Assembly: GCF_002008225.1 (NCBI RefSeq)
Contig: NZ_MRDH01000003.1
Coordinates: 62,001 to 126,000 of the forward strand
DNA from: Agrobacterium salinitolerans
Lineage (GTDB): Bacteria > Pseudomonadota > Alphaproteobacteria > Rhizobiales > Rhizobiaceae
Reading direction: 5' to 3'
Length of the DNA: 64,000 bases
The notes below the pieces were generated by a model that searched no databases, was not told the origin of the DNA, and worked only from the letters and a program-made list of their open reading frames with translations. Below, piece by piece: positions 36,213 to 46,150 of this stretch. The position numbers and the translations under genes are program-made. Each line of letters starts with the position of its first letter. Position 1 is the stretch's first letter.

Positions 36213-39200
36213 CGACCCAGCCGCCCCCGGTTAAGGATTCCAAGCTCACCTTCACGGCATTGTTCGTGCGCCGGCCGATCCTGGCAGCGGTTCTCAACAC
36301 GCTGCTGGTCGTTGCCGGTCTCGCAGCTCTGGTTGGCGTCGAAGTCCGCGAATTGCCGGATGTCGACCGGCCAATCATCAGTGTCAGGACCACCTATGAG
36401 GGGGCGGCGCCCGAGACTATCGATCAGGAAGTGACGCAGACCATTGAAGGTGCGGTGGCGCGGGTCAGTGGCGTGAAGTCCATCTCTTCCAATTCGCAAT
36501 TCGGCACCAGCCGGGTGACGATGGAATTCGGCGACAATGTCGATCTGGCCGTCGCCGCCAACGATGTGCGCGACGCCATCGGCCGCGTCACCAACCAGTT
36601 GCCGGACGATGCCGACGAACCGCAGATCATCAAGGCCGATTCCGACAGCCAGCCGATCATGCGTCTCGCCGTCACCTCGTCCACGCTCAGCATGGAAGAC
36701 CTGACCAAGCTGGTGGATGACGAGATCATCGACCGTCTGGCCGCTGTCGATGGCGTGGCGGATGTGGAGCTTTACGGCGATCAGGAAAAGGTTTTCCGGG
36801 TGGATCTCAATCAGGCGGCATTGGCGAGCCGGGGTCTGACTGTGACGGATGTTTCCAACGCGCTTGCCAGCGCCGCCCTCGATGTGCCGGCGGGATCGCT
36901 GAAAAGCACGACGCAGGACATCGTCGTGCGCGCCACGGCCAGCCTGACGACGCCTGAAGACTTCTCCAATCTTCTCATCAAGAACAATATCCGCCTCAGG
37001 GATGTCGCAACCGTTATGCTGGGGGCGGACGACCAGTCCACCTCTTTGCGTTCCAACGGCGTGCAGGGCGTCGGCCTCGGCGTCATCCGCCAGGCGCAGT
37101 CCAACACGCTCAATATTTCATCCGGTGTCAAGGCGGCCGTCGACGCCATGACGCCTAATCTGCCTGAAGGCACGCACATCGTCGTCACCAGCGATGACGC
37201 CGTTTTCATCCAGGGCGCCTTGCATGAAGTCGAGCTGGCGCTCGGGCTCTCGGCGATCATTGTCGTGGTGGTGCTTTATCTCTTCCTGCGTGACTGGCGC
37301 GCAACGCTCATTCCCGCGATCACCATGCCGGTGGCGCTGATCGGCACTATCGTCGCCATCTATATGGTTGGTTTCTCGGTCAATATCCTGACGCTTCTCG
37401 CCATCGTTCTGGCGACGGGTCTGGTGGTGGACGATGCCATTGTGGTGCTGGAAAATATCGTGCGCCGCCGGACGGAAGGCATGGGGCCGCGTGCCGCCGC
37501 CGTTCTGGGCACGCAGGAGGTGTTCTTTGCCGTTCTGGCAACGACGGCGACGCTTGCCGCCGTCTTCATTCCGCTGTCGTTTCTGCCCGGTCAGCTTGGC
37601 GGCCTTTTCCGCGAATTCGGTTTTGTCCTGGCCTTCGCCGTCGGCCTTTCCTCCATCGTGGCGCTGACGCTCTGTCCGATGCTCGCCTCACGCATGCTGA
37701 AAGAGGGGTTGAAGGAACCGACGGGGCCTTTGGCATGGTTCGGCAATGTCTTTGCCTCCACCTACCGGATGACCCTTGCGGCCTGCCTCAACAATCCGCT
37801 GATCGTCATCGTCGTGGCGCTTGGTTTTTCCGCCCTGTCGTGGATCGCCTTCGGCATGATCCAGAACGAATTGACGCCGCGCGAGGACCGCTCTTCGATC
37901 ATGATGCGGGTCACGGCGCCGCAGGGCGTCAGTCTCGAATATACACGCGACCAGTTGCAGCGGATCGAGGAAAATCTGCAGCCGCTGCGCGATAGTGGGG
38001 AAATCCGCAATATCTATTCGATCACCGGCATGAACGGTTCCTCCAATACCGGTTTCATGGTGTTGACGCTGGCGCCCTGGGCCGATCGTGAGCGTACGCA
38101 GAACCAGATTGCCGCTGACGTGACCTCCGCCGCCAACGGGGTTCCGGCTTTGCGCGGCAATGCCATGCAGCCGAACAGCCTGCGCATTCGTGGTGCCGGC
38201 AACGGCCTGCAAATGGCGATGGTCGGCAGCAATTACGCAGCGCTGACAGAGGCGACGCAGAAGCTGTTGCTTTCGATGGAAGAGAGCGGCCTTTTCGTAA
38301 CGCCGCGTTTCGATAATGAGCCCAATCAGGCGCAGATATCCGTCTCCATCGACCGCGAGCGCGCGTCCGATCTCGGCATCGACATCACCGGCCTGTCACG
38401 GGCGATGCAATCTCTGCTGGAAGGCCGTTCGATTGTGGATGTCTTCGTGGATGGCGACGCGATCCCCGTGCGCCTCCTGTCTTCCACGCGGCCGATCAAC
38501 GACCCTACCGATCTCGAAAACGTCTTTCTGAAAACCGGCGACGGCAAGATCGTGCCGATGTCGGTGATCGCCACGCTGAAGGAAAATGCGGTTGCGCCGC
38601 AGCTCAACCGCGAGCAGCAGCTTCCTTCCGTCGGCTTTACCGCCAACCTGAAGGACGGCGTTTCGCTTGGCGAGGCGCTGCAAAAAGTCAACGAACTTGC
38701 GCAATCCGTGATGCCGCCAGGCGCGCGTCTGCTGCCGCTCGGTGAGGCGGCGACGCTGGAGGAAAATTCGAGCGGCATGCTGCTGACCTTCGGTTTCGCT
38801 ATCGCCATCATCTTCCTCGTACTGGCCGCGCAGTTCGAAAGTGTGCTGAGTTCGATCATCATCATGTCCACGGTGCCGCTGGGTCTTGCCTGCGCTGTCA
38901 TCGCGCTGCTGGTCACCGGATCGAGCCTCAACGTCTATAGTCAGATCGGTCTCGTGCTGCTCGTCGGCGTCATGGCCAAGAACGGCATTCTCATCGTCGA
39001 ATTCGCCAACCATCTGCGTGACCAGGGCGCCACCGTGCGCGAAGCCATCGAAAAAGCCACCAGCATCCGCCTGCGCCCGGTCATGATGACAATGATCGCG
39101 ACCATTTTGGGTGGCGTGCCGCTGGTGCTGGCGCAGGGTGCGGGGGCGGAAGCGCGCATCGCACTCGGCTGGGTCATCGTCGGCGGTCTGGGTTTTGCGA

Positions 39201-39358
39201 CGCTGGTGACGCTTTACATCACCCCGGTATCCTACCTGCTGATTGCACGTTTCGCCAAACCGCAGGCGGATGAGGAAATCCGCCTCCACCGTGAACTGGA
39301 ACTTGCAGCACGTCGGAAGGCGCTGGAAGAGGACAAGCCGCTGCTTGCTGCGGAGTAA
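36209..39358 (+). CDS. RND-type multidrug efflux pump (HAE1 family)
   Basis: Inner-membrane proton-driven exporter of 1049 residues, the standard length. It begins with a short cytoplasmic stretch and the FVRRPILAAVLNTLLVVAG first helix. The two porter repeats and the 12 transmembrane segments are visible. The proton-relay acidic pair is in LATGLVVDDAIVVLENI (helix 4), and the equivalent GVMAKNGILIVEFAN is in helix 10. The partner adaptor is directly upstream with overlapping codons. The outer-membrane component must be encoded elsewhere. Substrates are not predictable. Confidence 0.95.
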   Translation: MTTQPPPVKDSKLTFTALFVRRPILAAVLNTLLVVAGLAALVGVEVRELPDVDRPIISVRTTYEGAAPETIDQEVTQTIEGAVARVSGVKSISSNSQFGTSRVTMEFGDNVDLAVAANDVRDAIGRVTNQLPDDADEPQIIKADSDSQPIMRLAVTSSTLSMEDLTKLVDDEIIDRLAAVDGVADVELYGDQEKVFRVDLNQAALASRGLTVTDVSNALASAALDVPAGSLKSTTQDIVVRATASLTTPEDFSNLLIKNNIRLRDVATVMLGADDQSTSLRSNGVQGVGLGVIRQAQSNTLNISSGVKAAVDAMTPNLPEGTHIVVTSDDAVFIQGALHEVELALGLSAIIVVVVLYLFLRDWRATLIPAITMPVALIGTIVAIYMVGFSVNILTLLAIVLATGLVVDDAIVVLENIVRRRTEGMGPRAAAVLGTQEVFFAVLATTATLAAVFIPLSFLPGQLGGLFREFGFVLAFAVGLSSIVALTLCPMLASRMLKEGLKEPTGPLAWFGNVFASTYRMTLAACLNNPLIVIVVALGFSALSWIAFGMIQNELTPREDRSSIMMRVTAPQGVSLEYTRDQLQRIEENLQPLRDSGEIRNIYSITGMNGSSNTGFMVLTLAPWADRERTQNQIAADVTSAANGVPALRGNAMQPNSLRIRGAGNGLQMAMVGSNYAALTEATQKLLLSMEESGLFVTPRFDNEPNQAQISVSIDRERASDLGIDITGLSRAMQSLLEGRSIVDVFVDGDAIPVRLLSSTRPINDPTDLENVFLKTGDGKIVPMSVIATLKENAVAPQLNREQQLPSVGFTANLKDGVSLGEALQKVNELAQSVMPPGARLLPLGEAATLEENSSGMLLTFGFAIAIIFLVLAAQFESVLSSIIIMSTVPLGLACAVIALLVTGSSLNVYSQIGLVLLVGVMAKNGILIVEFANHLRDQGATVREAIEKATSIRLRPVMMTMIATILGGVPLVLAQGAGAEARIALGWVIVGGLGFATLVTLYITPVSYLLIARFAKPQADEEIRLHRELELAARRKALEEDKPLLAAE

Positions 39359-39440
39359 ATGGGTGCCGCCAATTACCGTCCGGCGCAATTGCGATGCTGG
39401 ACAAAGCCTTAACCTTATCCCATACCACCCAACGGAATTT

Positions 39441-39463
39441 CGTAACGGATCGAGTCCGTTACG
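39441..39463. promoter_or_regulatory. 8-bp perfect inverted repeat upstream of the FAD oxidase
   Basis: CGTAACGG (39441-39448) and CCGTTACG (39456-39463) enclose 7 bases, ending 26 bases before the start codon. No T-tract follows. It may be an operator for an unlinked regulator or a hairpin in the 5' leader that affects ribosome access. Confidence 0.45.
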
Positions 39464-39489
39464 GCGGTATCTTGCGGTGGAGATGGACG

Positions 39490-40902
39490 ATGGCGCTGAA
39501 AGATGTGGTGGCGGGAAAACGCAACGACGAGGGCATTGCCCTGGCACTGGCGGTACTGAAACAGCAACTGGGTGACAAGCTCCAGACCGGGCAGGCGTTT
39601 CGCGAGCAGCATGGCCATACCACCACCTATCTGACCTTGCAGGCGCCTGATGGTGTCGTTTTTGCCGAGAACGCCGATGACGTGAAGGCCGTGGTGAAAG
39701 CCTGCGCGCTCTATAAGGTGCCGGTCATTCCTTTCGGTACGGGGTCGTCGCTGGAAGGGCAGGTCAATGCGCCTGATGGCGGAATATGCATCGATTTCAG
39801 CCGGATGAATCGCATCATTGAGGTAAACGCCGAAGATCTTGACGTGACGGTGGAACCGGGCGTGACGCGCGAGGACCTGAATGTCTATCTGCGTGATACC
39901 GGCCTGTTCTTTCCGATCGATCCGGGTGCCAATGCCTCTATCGGCGGCATGGCCTCGACGCGGGCGTCGGGCACCAATGCGGTGCGTTACGGCACGATGA
40001 AGGACAATGTGCTGGCCGTTACCGCCGTTGTTGCCAATGGCGAGGAAATCCGCACGGCACGGCGCGCCCGCAAGTCGTCGGCCGGTTACGATCTGACGCG
40101 GCTTTTCGTCGGCGCCGAGGGCACGCTTGGGGTTCTGACCTCGGTTACGCTGCGGTTGCAGGGCATCCCGGAAAAGATCGCGGGTGGCGTCTGCACCTTC
40201 GACAGTATTCAGGCGGCCTGTGACGCCGTTATCATGACGATCCAGATGGGTGTTCCGGTTGCGCGCATCGAATTGCTTGATGAAGTGCAGGTGCGGGCCT
40301 GCAATGCCTATTCCGGCCTGAACTACGCGGAAAAACCGACGCTGTTCGTGGAGTTCCACGGCACCGAAGAGACGGCGGCCCTGCAATCGCAGCAATTTGC
40401 AGAGATCGCGGCGGAATGCGGTGGCGTCGATTTCCGCTGGACCAGCGATGCGGCCGAGCGCAACAAGCTCTGGAAGGCGCGGCACGATGCATACTGGGCT
40501 TCCCGCGCGCTTGCGCCGCAGCTCGATGGGCTGTCCACCGATGTCTGCGTGCCGATTTCGCGGCTCGCCGATTGCGTGGTAGAAACGCAGCAGGATATCA
40601 AGGAAAACGGTTTTCTCGCACCGATCGTCGGCCATGCGGGCGACGGGAACTTCCACGTCCTCATCCTCTTTGATGGCAAGGACGCGGAAAGCGTGGCGAA
40701 AACCGAGGCCTTTGTCGCCCGCCTCAACCGCCGCGCCATCGCCATGGACGGCACCTGCACCGGAGAACACGGCATCGGCCAGGGCAAGATGAGTTTTCTG
40801 GCCGAAGAAGCGGGAAATGCACTGAATCTGATGCGTGCCATCAAAACGTCGCTCGATCCCGATAATATCTTCAATCCGGGCAAGTTGTTCCGTCTAGTCT
40901 GA
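39490..40902 (+). CDS. FAD-linked oxidase, D-lactate/glycolate dehydrogenase type
   Basis: FAD-dependent 2-hydroxyacid dehydrogenase of 470 residues from the ATG at 39490, which has GGAG about 9 bases upstream. The PCMH-type FAD-binding domain includes VIPFGTGSSLEGQ and PGANASIGGMASTRASGTNAVRYGTMKDNVL. The C-terminal domain has the metal and substrate residues GHAGDGNFH and GEHGIGQGKM. This matches Dld/GlcD proteins that oxidise D-lactate or glycolate and pass electrons to the respiratory chain. There are no glcE/glcF partners nearby, which favours the single-subunit D-lactate (cytochrome) dehydrogenase form. Confidence 0.88.
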   Translation: MALKDVVAGKRNDEGIALALAVLKQQLGDKLQTGQAFREQHGHTTTYLTLQAPDGVVFAENADDVKAVVKACALYKVPVIPFGTGSSLEGQVNAPDGGICIDFSRMNRIIEVNAEDLDVTVEPGVTREDLNVYLRDTGLFFPIDPGANASIGGMASTRASGTNAVRYGTMKDNVLAVTAVVANGEEIRTARRARKSSAGYDLTRLFVGAEGTLGVLTSVTLRLQGIPEKIAGGVCTFDSIQAACDAVIMTIQMGVPVARIELLDEVQVRACNAYSGLNYAEKPTLFVEFHGTEETAALQSQQFAEIAAECGGVDFRWTSDAAERNKLWKARHDAYWASRALAPQLDGLSTDVCVPISRLADCVVETQQDIKENGFLAPIVGHAGDGNFHVLILFDGKDAESVAKTEAFVARLNRRAIAMDGTCTGEHGIGQGKMSFLAEEAGNALNLMRAIKTSLDPDNIFNPGKLFRLV

Positions 40903-40993
40903 TCATTCTCATATTTGATTGGTACAAATGGCTGCTTGCCGTTAAGGCAAAAAAGGATAGGTTTGCAGCGTTCGCGAAGGGAGATGCAGGTCA

Positions 40994-43900
40994 GTGCTCG
41001 GACGTATTCTGGTTTTTCTGGGCGGACTGCTGGCCGTGGTGCTTTTTTCGGCGCTGCTTATTCCCTATTTCGTCGACTGGACGGATTTCCGCCGCGATTT
41101 CGAGGACCAGGCAAGCCGTATTCTCGGCAAGAAGGTGGTGGTCCATGGGCGCGTCGAAGCCCGTATCCTGCCTTTCCCTTCGGTAACATTGCATGATGTG
41201 CGCGCCGGAACGGATGCGGATGGATCGCCGCTCATTCAGGTGGCCCGTTTTTCCATGGATGCGGAGCTTGCGCCTTTCCTTTCCGGCGAGGCGCGTATCT
41301 TCGATATGCGGATCGAGGAACCCAAGGCCAAGATAAGGCTGTTGAAAGACGGCACGCTGGACTGGATGCGTGGCAGCCGGGCGGAAATTCCCGCCCGCAC
41401 CGTGGTTCTGGAAAGCGTACAGATCGAAGGCGGGCAGATAGAATTCATCGACGAGCAATCCGGCCGCAACCGTGTCGTGACCGGCCTCAACGCCGATATG
41501 TCCGCCAATTCGCTGGCCGGGCCGTGGAAGGCGGAGGGACGCGCCGCCGTCGACGGGCATCCGGGTTCTTTCTCGCTCTCCAGCAGCGAGCCGGATTATG
41601 CCGCCGGCCGAATGGGGCTCAGGGTAAGGCTGTCGCCAGACGAACATCCGGTCGAGGTCGATCTCGACGGCGCGATTGCCGCAACGGCGGGAAAACCAGC
41701 CTATAGCGGCTCTTTCTCCTTCAGTTTCCGCGAGGACGAAAAGCAGAAGCAGCAGGCCGGACAATCGCTGTTTTCCTCGCCGCGCACCCGCGGCAATTTC
41801 GAACTGACCAATGAAAGCGTGCGCATACCGAGCTACCGTATGGAACTCGGCGGCAGCGAGAATCCCTATGTGGTGACCGGTGAGGCGATGCTCGATACCG
41901 GCGCCAAGCCGGAATTCCTGCTGACGGCCGATGGCCAGCAGATCGATGTCGCCCGTTTCGCGCCGCCGGTCTTGCAGACGGGCAAGACCTCACGCCAGCC
42001 CACCGTCTCGGTGCGACAGCGCATTGAGGCCTTTGCGGCCATGGTGGCCCGCATTCCGGTGCCGCCGGTGCCGGGCAAGGCCAGCATCAGCCTTCCGGCG
42101 CTGGTTTCCGATGACACAACCATTCGCGACATCAGGCTGGATGTGCGCCCGGACGGCAGCGGCTGGCAGGTTGTGAATGCCGTGGCAACCCTGCCGGGCC
42201 GGACGCAGCTCGAGGCCAAGGGATCGTTGACGCTTCTCGGCGGCCCCGCTTTCAACGGCAATCTGCTGCTTGCCTCCAACCAGCCTTCGGGTCTGGCGAA
42301 CTGGCTTTCCGGTTCCGTCGATCCGGCGATCCGCCAGCTCAATGCCGCCGGCTTTTCCGCCGATGTCTCGCTGACCACGCTCAACCAGCGTTTCGACAAT
42401 CTGGAGCTTGCAGTCGGCGATGCGTCGCTGAGGGGCGCGCTGGAGCGGCGCTCCGACGGCAAGACCTCCAATCTTTCCATTGATCTTGCCGGCAACGAAA
42501 TCGATCTCGATGCGCTGAAGGCGCTCGGCAGTCTGGCGCTTGGCGATCAGGTCGGCAGTTCCGTTCTCGACCACCGCATTACCGCGAAATTCAAGGCTGA
42601 CCGGTTCAACATGGCTGGTGTGACCGCCAATCATGTCGAGACCGCCTTCACCATGGCGGGGGGCGTTCTCTCGCTGGAAAACATGACGGCCGGAGACATC
42701 GCCGGTGCGGAGGTCAGGGCAGAGGGCGAGCTGCAGGGCTCGCTGCTGAAATATGCGGGCAAGGGCACGGTGAACCTGCATGCGGCGGATATGCAGCCGT
42801 TCTTCACCATGCTGCGGCAGAAATTGCCGAACCATCCATTCCTCAGCCGTCTGGCGGCGAGCGCGGCTTGGTACGCCAATTCCGATCTCTCAATGGATGT
42901 TTCGGTCAATAGCGAAAAAGGCGGCGCCAATGTCGCCGTTTCCGGCACCGTCAATGGCAGCCGGCTGTCGGCTGTGGCCAAGATGCCGGATTTCCTGTCG
43001 ATCACCGATGATACCGCCATGTCGCTGGAAGCGGTTCTGAAGAACCAGTCGACGGCTATCCTGTTCGGCCAGGCGGGGCTCGATCCGCTGCCCTTCGATG
43101 CGGATGGCGAGGGCCTTCTATCCATCAAGCTCAACGGTACGCTCGGCTCGCCCGCCCAGACGGAACTGCGCTTCTCGACGGAGCGCACGCATTTTTCGAT
43201 GAACGGTTCATTTGCCGTTTCGTCCGCCAATTTCGGTGAGGGCAGCGCCGACGTGGCGCTCGAAAGCGCTGACATCGAGCCCTATCTCATCATGAACGCC
43301 GTCGGTCTGCCGCAGCTTGGTGGCGGCTTGGCGTTGAAGGCAAATGCCAAAGTGGCGGTGGATGGGCAAAAGATCGTGCTTTCCTCTATAGGCGGGCAGG
43401 CCGGCGGAAATCCGTTCTCGGGCAACCTCTCTTTCCAGCGCGCCGCGCCCTATCCCGTCACCGGCGATCTTGCGGTCAGAACGGCCGATCTCGCCTGGCT
43501 GGGTGACGCGATCTATGGGCCGGTGATCGATCCGGAAACCGGGGCGCTCAACGCCAAACCGCTGGCCATGGCCGCTTTCCCGCAGCTCAAGGCTTCGCTT
43601 GCCTTGAAAGCGGAAAGCTTCGAGGCCGGCCCTTTCGGCACGATCACGGGTGTTTCGGCCAAGGTCACGCATGATGCGGGCAGCCTCTCGCTCGACGATG
43701 TTGCCGGCACCTTCATGGGCGGCAAGCTGACCGGGCGGCTCGCGATGTCGACGGGTGAGGGTGGGGGCATTTTCCGCACGAAGATCGCGGTGACCGACGC
43801 CAATCCGGAGCCGATCCTGTGGGCCAATGCCAACGGTCCTGTTGCGACAGGCCGGGTTGCTATTGATCTCACAGCCGAATCGACCGGCAAAAGCGTCGGT

Positions 43901-44707
43901 GAAATGCTGAGATCGGCGGGTGGCTCGGGTGAAATCAGGGCCAGCGGGCTCGTGGTGAAGGGGCTTAATCCCGGAGCCTTGCCGCCGATCCTGCAGGCGG
44001 CCGATAGTTTGCAGCAGCCGATCGACGCGCCCAAGGTGCGGCCGCTGGTGGACCAAAACCTGTGGCAGGGTGAAATCGGGCTTGGCGATGTGGCCTTGCC
44101 GTTCTCGCTGAATGGCGGCGCGCTTCATTTCAAGAATTTGCGTGCGGGGATCGATCCGGTAACGCTGACGGCCGATGCGACCGTCGATCTTGCGGCTTCG
44201 ACGGTGAACGGCGACCTCGATCTCCTGTTCAATCCCGGCACAGAAACGGTTGCGGGGGCCGAGCCTTCGGTGCGCTTGAATTATAACGGTCCGCTTGCAG
44301 CCCCTGCTTTGACGACCGATGTTGCGGCGCTCAGCAATTATCTTTCTCTCCGGGCTTTCGAAAAGGAGCGCCGCCGGGTGGAGGCCATGCAGGCCAGCGT
44401 TCTCGAAAAGCAGCGCCTGCGCCGCGAAGTGGCGCTTTATCGCTCTCAGGCGGCCGAGCGGCAGGCCGAGAAAGAACGGGCCGAGGCGGAGGCCAGGGCC
44501 AAGGCCGAAGAAGAGGCACGTTTGAAGGCTGCGGCCGAAGAACGTCTGCGTCAGGAAAAGGAGCAGCAGGAGCGGTTGCAACAGCAGCAGCAGGAACAGG
44601 AGCCACAGCCGACGCCCGAGCGGCAATCCGCGCCGGTTCTGGTGGTGCCTCCGACGGAAAACGCGATCTGGCAACTGGCGCCTGAAAACGCTCCCGCCAC
44701 GCCGTAA
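40994..44707 (+). CDS. AsmA family envelope protein
   Basis: Very large protein of 1237 residues. A single N-terminal helix (about 3-22: ILVFLGGLLAVVLFSALLI) is followed by DWTDFRRDFEDQASRILGKKVVVHG, the AsmA start motif. The long periplasmic part is rich in repeated beta segments of the YhdP/AsmA kind, which form lipid-transport bridges. The AsmA C-terminal region lies at about 900-1110. The last about 120 residues are a Glu/Arg/Gln-rich coiled coil ending in a Pro/Gln tail. The start is GTG with AAGGGAG about 10 bases upstream. AsmA proteins affect outer-membrane lipid transport; the precise role here is inferred. Confidence 0.85.
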   Translation: MLGRILVFLGGLLAVVLFSALLIPYFVDWTDFRRDFEDQASRILGKKVVVHGRVEARILPFPSVTLHDVRAGTDADGSPLIQVARFSMDAELAPFLSGEARIFDMRIEEPKAKIRLLKDGTLDWMRGSRAEIPARTVVLESVQIEGGQIEFIDEQSGRNRVVTGLNADMSANSLAGPWKAEGRAAVDGHPGSFSLSSSEPDYAAGRMGLRVRLSPDEHPVEVDLDGAIAATAGKPAYSGSFSFSFREDEKQKQQAGQSLFSSPRTRGNFELTNESVRIPSYRMELGGSENPYVVTGEAMLDTGAKPEFLLTADGQQIDVARFAPPVLQTGKTSRQPTVSVRQRIEAFAAMVARIPVPPVPGKASISLPALVSDDTTIRDIRLDVRPDGSGWQVVNAVATLPGRTQLEAKGSLTLLGGPAFNGNLLLASNQPSGLANWLSGSVDPAIRQLNAAGFSADVSLTTLNQRFDNLELAVGDASLRGALERRSDGKTSNLSIDLAGNEIDLDALKALGSLALGDQVGSSVLDHRITAKFKADRFNMAGVTANHVETAFTMAGGVLSLENMTAGDIAGAEVRAEGELQGSLLKYAGKGTVNLHAADMQPFFTMLRQKLPNHPFLSRLAASAAWYANSDLSMDVSVNSEKGGANVAVSGTVNGSRLSAVAKMPDFLSITDDTAMSLEAVLKNQSTAILFGQAGLDPLPFDADGEGLLSIKLNGTLGSPAQTELRFSTERTHFSMNGSFAVSSANFGEGSADVALESADIEPYLIMNAVGLPQLGGGLALKANAKVAVDGQKIVLSSIGGQAGGNPFSGNLSFQRAAPYPVTGDLAVRTADLAWLGDAIYGPVIDPETGALNAKPLAMAAFPQLKASLALKAESFEAGPFGTITGVSAKVTHDAGSLSLDDVAGTFMGGKLTGRLAMSTGEGGGIFRTKIAVTDANPEPILWANANGPVATGRVAIDLTAESTGKSVGEMLRSAGGSGEIRASGLVVKGLNPGALPPILQAADSLQQPIDAPKVRPLVDQNLWQGEIGLGDVALPFSLNGGALHFKNLRAGIDPVTLTADATVDLAASTVNGDLDLLFNPGTETVAGAEPSVRLNYNGPLAAPALTTDVAALSNYLSLRAFEKERRRVEAMQASVLEKQRLRREVALYRSQAAERQAEKERAEAEARAKAEEEARLKAAAEERLRQEKEQQERLQQQQQEQEPQPTPERQSAPVLVVPPTENAIWQLAPENAPATP

Positions 44708-45066
44708 GCTTGTGGGCAGGGGAAGGCTATCTGCCTTCACATTGAGAAAGTGGGGAAACCGATCCCGGAACGTTGCATCATCCTCGAGCATGAGTCGAGA
44801 ATTTCACGACAAACTCGCTCCCTTACGGCGGGAACCCGGGAAGGCTTCGTGGTGGATGAGAAAGGTCTGGAAAAACGGTATTTGAATGCAAGGCTACGCA
44901 ATACGGGAAATGCCTTGCAGCGCACACTAGGCCGCCAATGTTTAATGAATGCTTTCACGGCGTTACGAGTTTTTGGCAGTAATTTTTGTAGTCCCGGGGG
45001 ACAAATCCGGATAGAGGCATCCACAGGTCGTGATCGATTGCGTGTCTTTACTCACGCCGGAAAACC
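44708..45066. other. 359-base interval without a recognised gene
   Basis: Two open frames cross it (44750-45097 plus, 44737-45024 minus), but neither shows a protein family pattern, a membrane segment or a good ribosome-binding site. I see no terminator with a T-tract. Confidence 0.45.
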
Positions 45067-45276
45067 TCAGCGGGTTTTCAGCCAGTTCAGCACATAAACC
45101 CGCAGTGACGAGGACAAATTGCTGTCGGCGGAGCGGTTGTCGTCTATTTCGGCGAGCAGCGCCGCGAAACTGATCTTGCGTCTTTCCGCAATGGTTTTCA
45201 GCTCGTCCCAGAAGGCGTCCTCGAGTGAAATGCTGGTGCGGTGACCGTGCAACGTCGCGGAGTGCTTGCGGATCAT
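45067..45276 (-). CDS. Ribbon-helix-helix domain protein
   Basis: Protein of 69 residues. The N-terminal strand HGHRTSISLEDAFWDELKTIAERR followed by the helix KISFAALLAEID matches the ribbon-helix-helix (RHH_4) fold common in alphaproteobacteria. It may bind DNA; targets are unknown. It is the last gene of a probable sspB-DUF4169-RHH group, with 113 bases from DUF4169. Confidence 0.82.
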   Translation of the reverse strand: MIRKHSATLHGHRTSISLEDAFWDELKTIAERRKISFAALLAEIDDNRSADSNLSSSLRVYVLNWLKTR

Positions 45277-45389
45277 CAGATCGGTCTCCGGTGAAACCGG
45301 TTGGAGGTCTCAATCATGTCTCCCCGGCAAGTCCCTGTTTTTCGATTCTTGTCCGATAGTCCCGAAATCCGCGACGGTCGGCCGACCTG

Positions 45390-45593
45390 TCAGTCTTTGC
45401 CGGTCCCGTCATCGTTTTTTTCGAGCCGCCCCTGATCGAGCGCCCTTTCGGCCTTTTCGTTCAGGGCCGAGGTGAGATTTTTTTCGGTCTTGGTGCGGCC
45501 GAAGGACAGGCGGTTCTGTTCCGCCTGCTTTTCTTTTTCGCTACGGGCTTTCTGTTTCCGAAACTGTCGCAGATTGACGATATCGGCCGCCAT
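45390..45593 (-). CDS. DUF4169 family protein
   Basis: Small, highly charged, helical protein of 67 residues beginning MAADIVNLRQFRKQKAR, the typical DUF4169 start. Function is unknown. It follows sspB by 44 bases on the same strand, an arrangement that suggests co-transcription. The protein has no cysteines and no hydrophobic segment, so it is cytoplasmic. Confidence 0.83.
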   Translation of the reverse strand: MAADIVNLRQFRKQKARSEKEKQAEQNRLSFGRTKTEKNLTSALNEKAERALDQGRLEKNDDGTGKD

Positions 45594-45637
45594 GGGGATA
45601 TGTCTCCTCGGGTTTCGTAAGCTCGGCGTAAAAGCCG

Positions 45638-46150
45638 TTATTGCTTTTTGCGGAAGGCATCCAGCGAAACGACCGAGCCTTCCTTCTTTTCCTCGCCGGA
45701 TTTGGGCGTCTCGGAAGCGGCAGCGGGCTTTGCTTCATGGGAAACGGGATAAGCGGTGATCTCCGCGTCTTCGATTTCCGCCTCTTCGGCCAGAGGCACG
45801 TCGAATTCGAGCTCGAAATTGACGGAAGGATCGTAGAAACCGCGAATGGCGTTATAGGGAACGACCAGTTTTTCCGGCGTATCCGAGAAGGACAGGCCGA
45901 TTTCGAAGCCGGTTTCGGTGACTTTCAGGTCCCAGAACTGATGCTGGATAACGATAGTCATCTGCTCGGCATATTTCGCCTTGAGGTGCTGGGAAATCCG
46001 CACCCCCGGCGCACCGGTCAGAAAGGTGATGAAGAAGTGGTGGTCGCCGGGCAGACGGCCGGTTGCGGCCACTTCACCCAAAACCTTACGAATAACGCCG
46101 CGAAGGGCATCCTGTGCGAGAATGTCGTAACGGATATGATCCTGCCCCAT
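45638..46150 (-). CDS. sspB: ClpXP adaptor protein SspB (alphaproteobacterial type)
   Basis: Adaptor of 170 residues that delivers ssrA-tagged proteins to ClpXP. The tag-binding domain is at about 5-115 (LRGVIRKVLGEVAATG ... HFFITFLTGAPGVRISQHLKAKY ... EIGLSFSDTPEKLVVPYNAI). A disordered acidic linker follows, and the C-terminal tail VVSLDAFRKKQ is the ClpX-binding (XB) peptide. It lies just downstream of the tmRNA gene on the same strand, linking the tag source and the tag adaptor. Confidence 0.93.
   Translation of the reverse strand: MGQDHIRYDILAQDALRGVIRKVLGEVAATGRLPGDHHFFITFLTGAPGVRISQHLKAKYAEQMTIVIQHQFWDLKVTETGFEIGLSFSDTPEKLVVPYNAIRGFYDPSVNFELEFDVPLAEEAEIEDAEITAYPVSHEAKPAAASETPKSGEEKKEGSVVSLDAFRKKQ

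Noticed and set aside
44737-45097. Overlapping open frames on both strands after the AsmA gene
   Set aside because: No ribosome-binding site, no protein family pattern and no hydrophobic or structured segment. Treated as intergenic.
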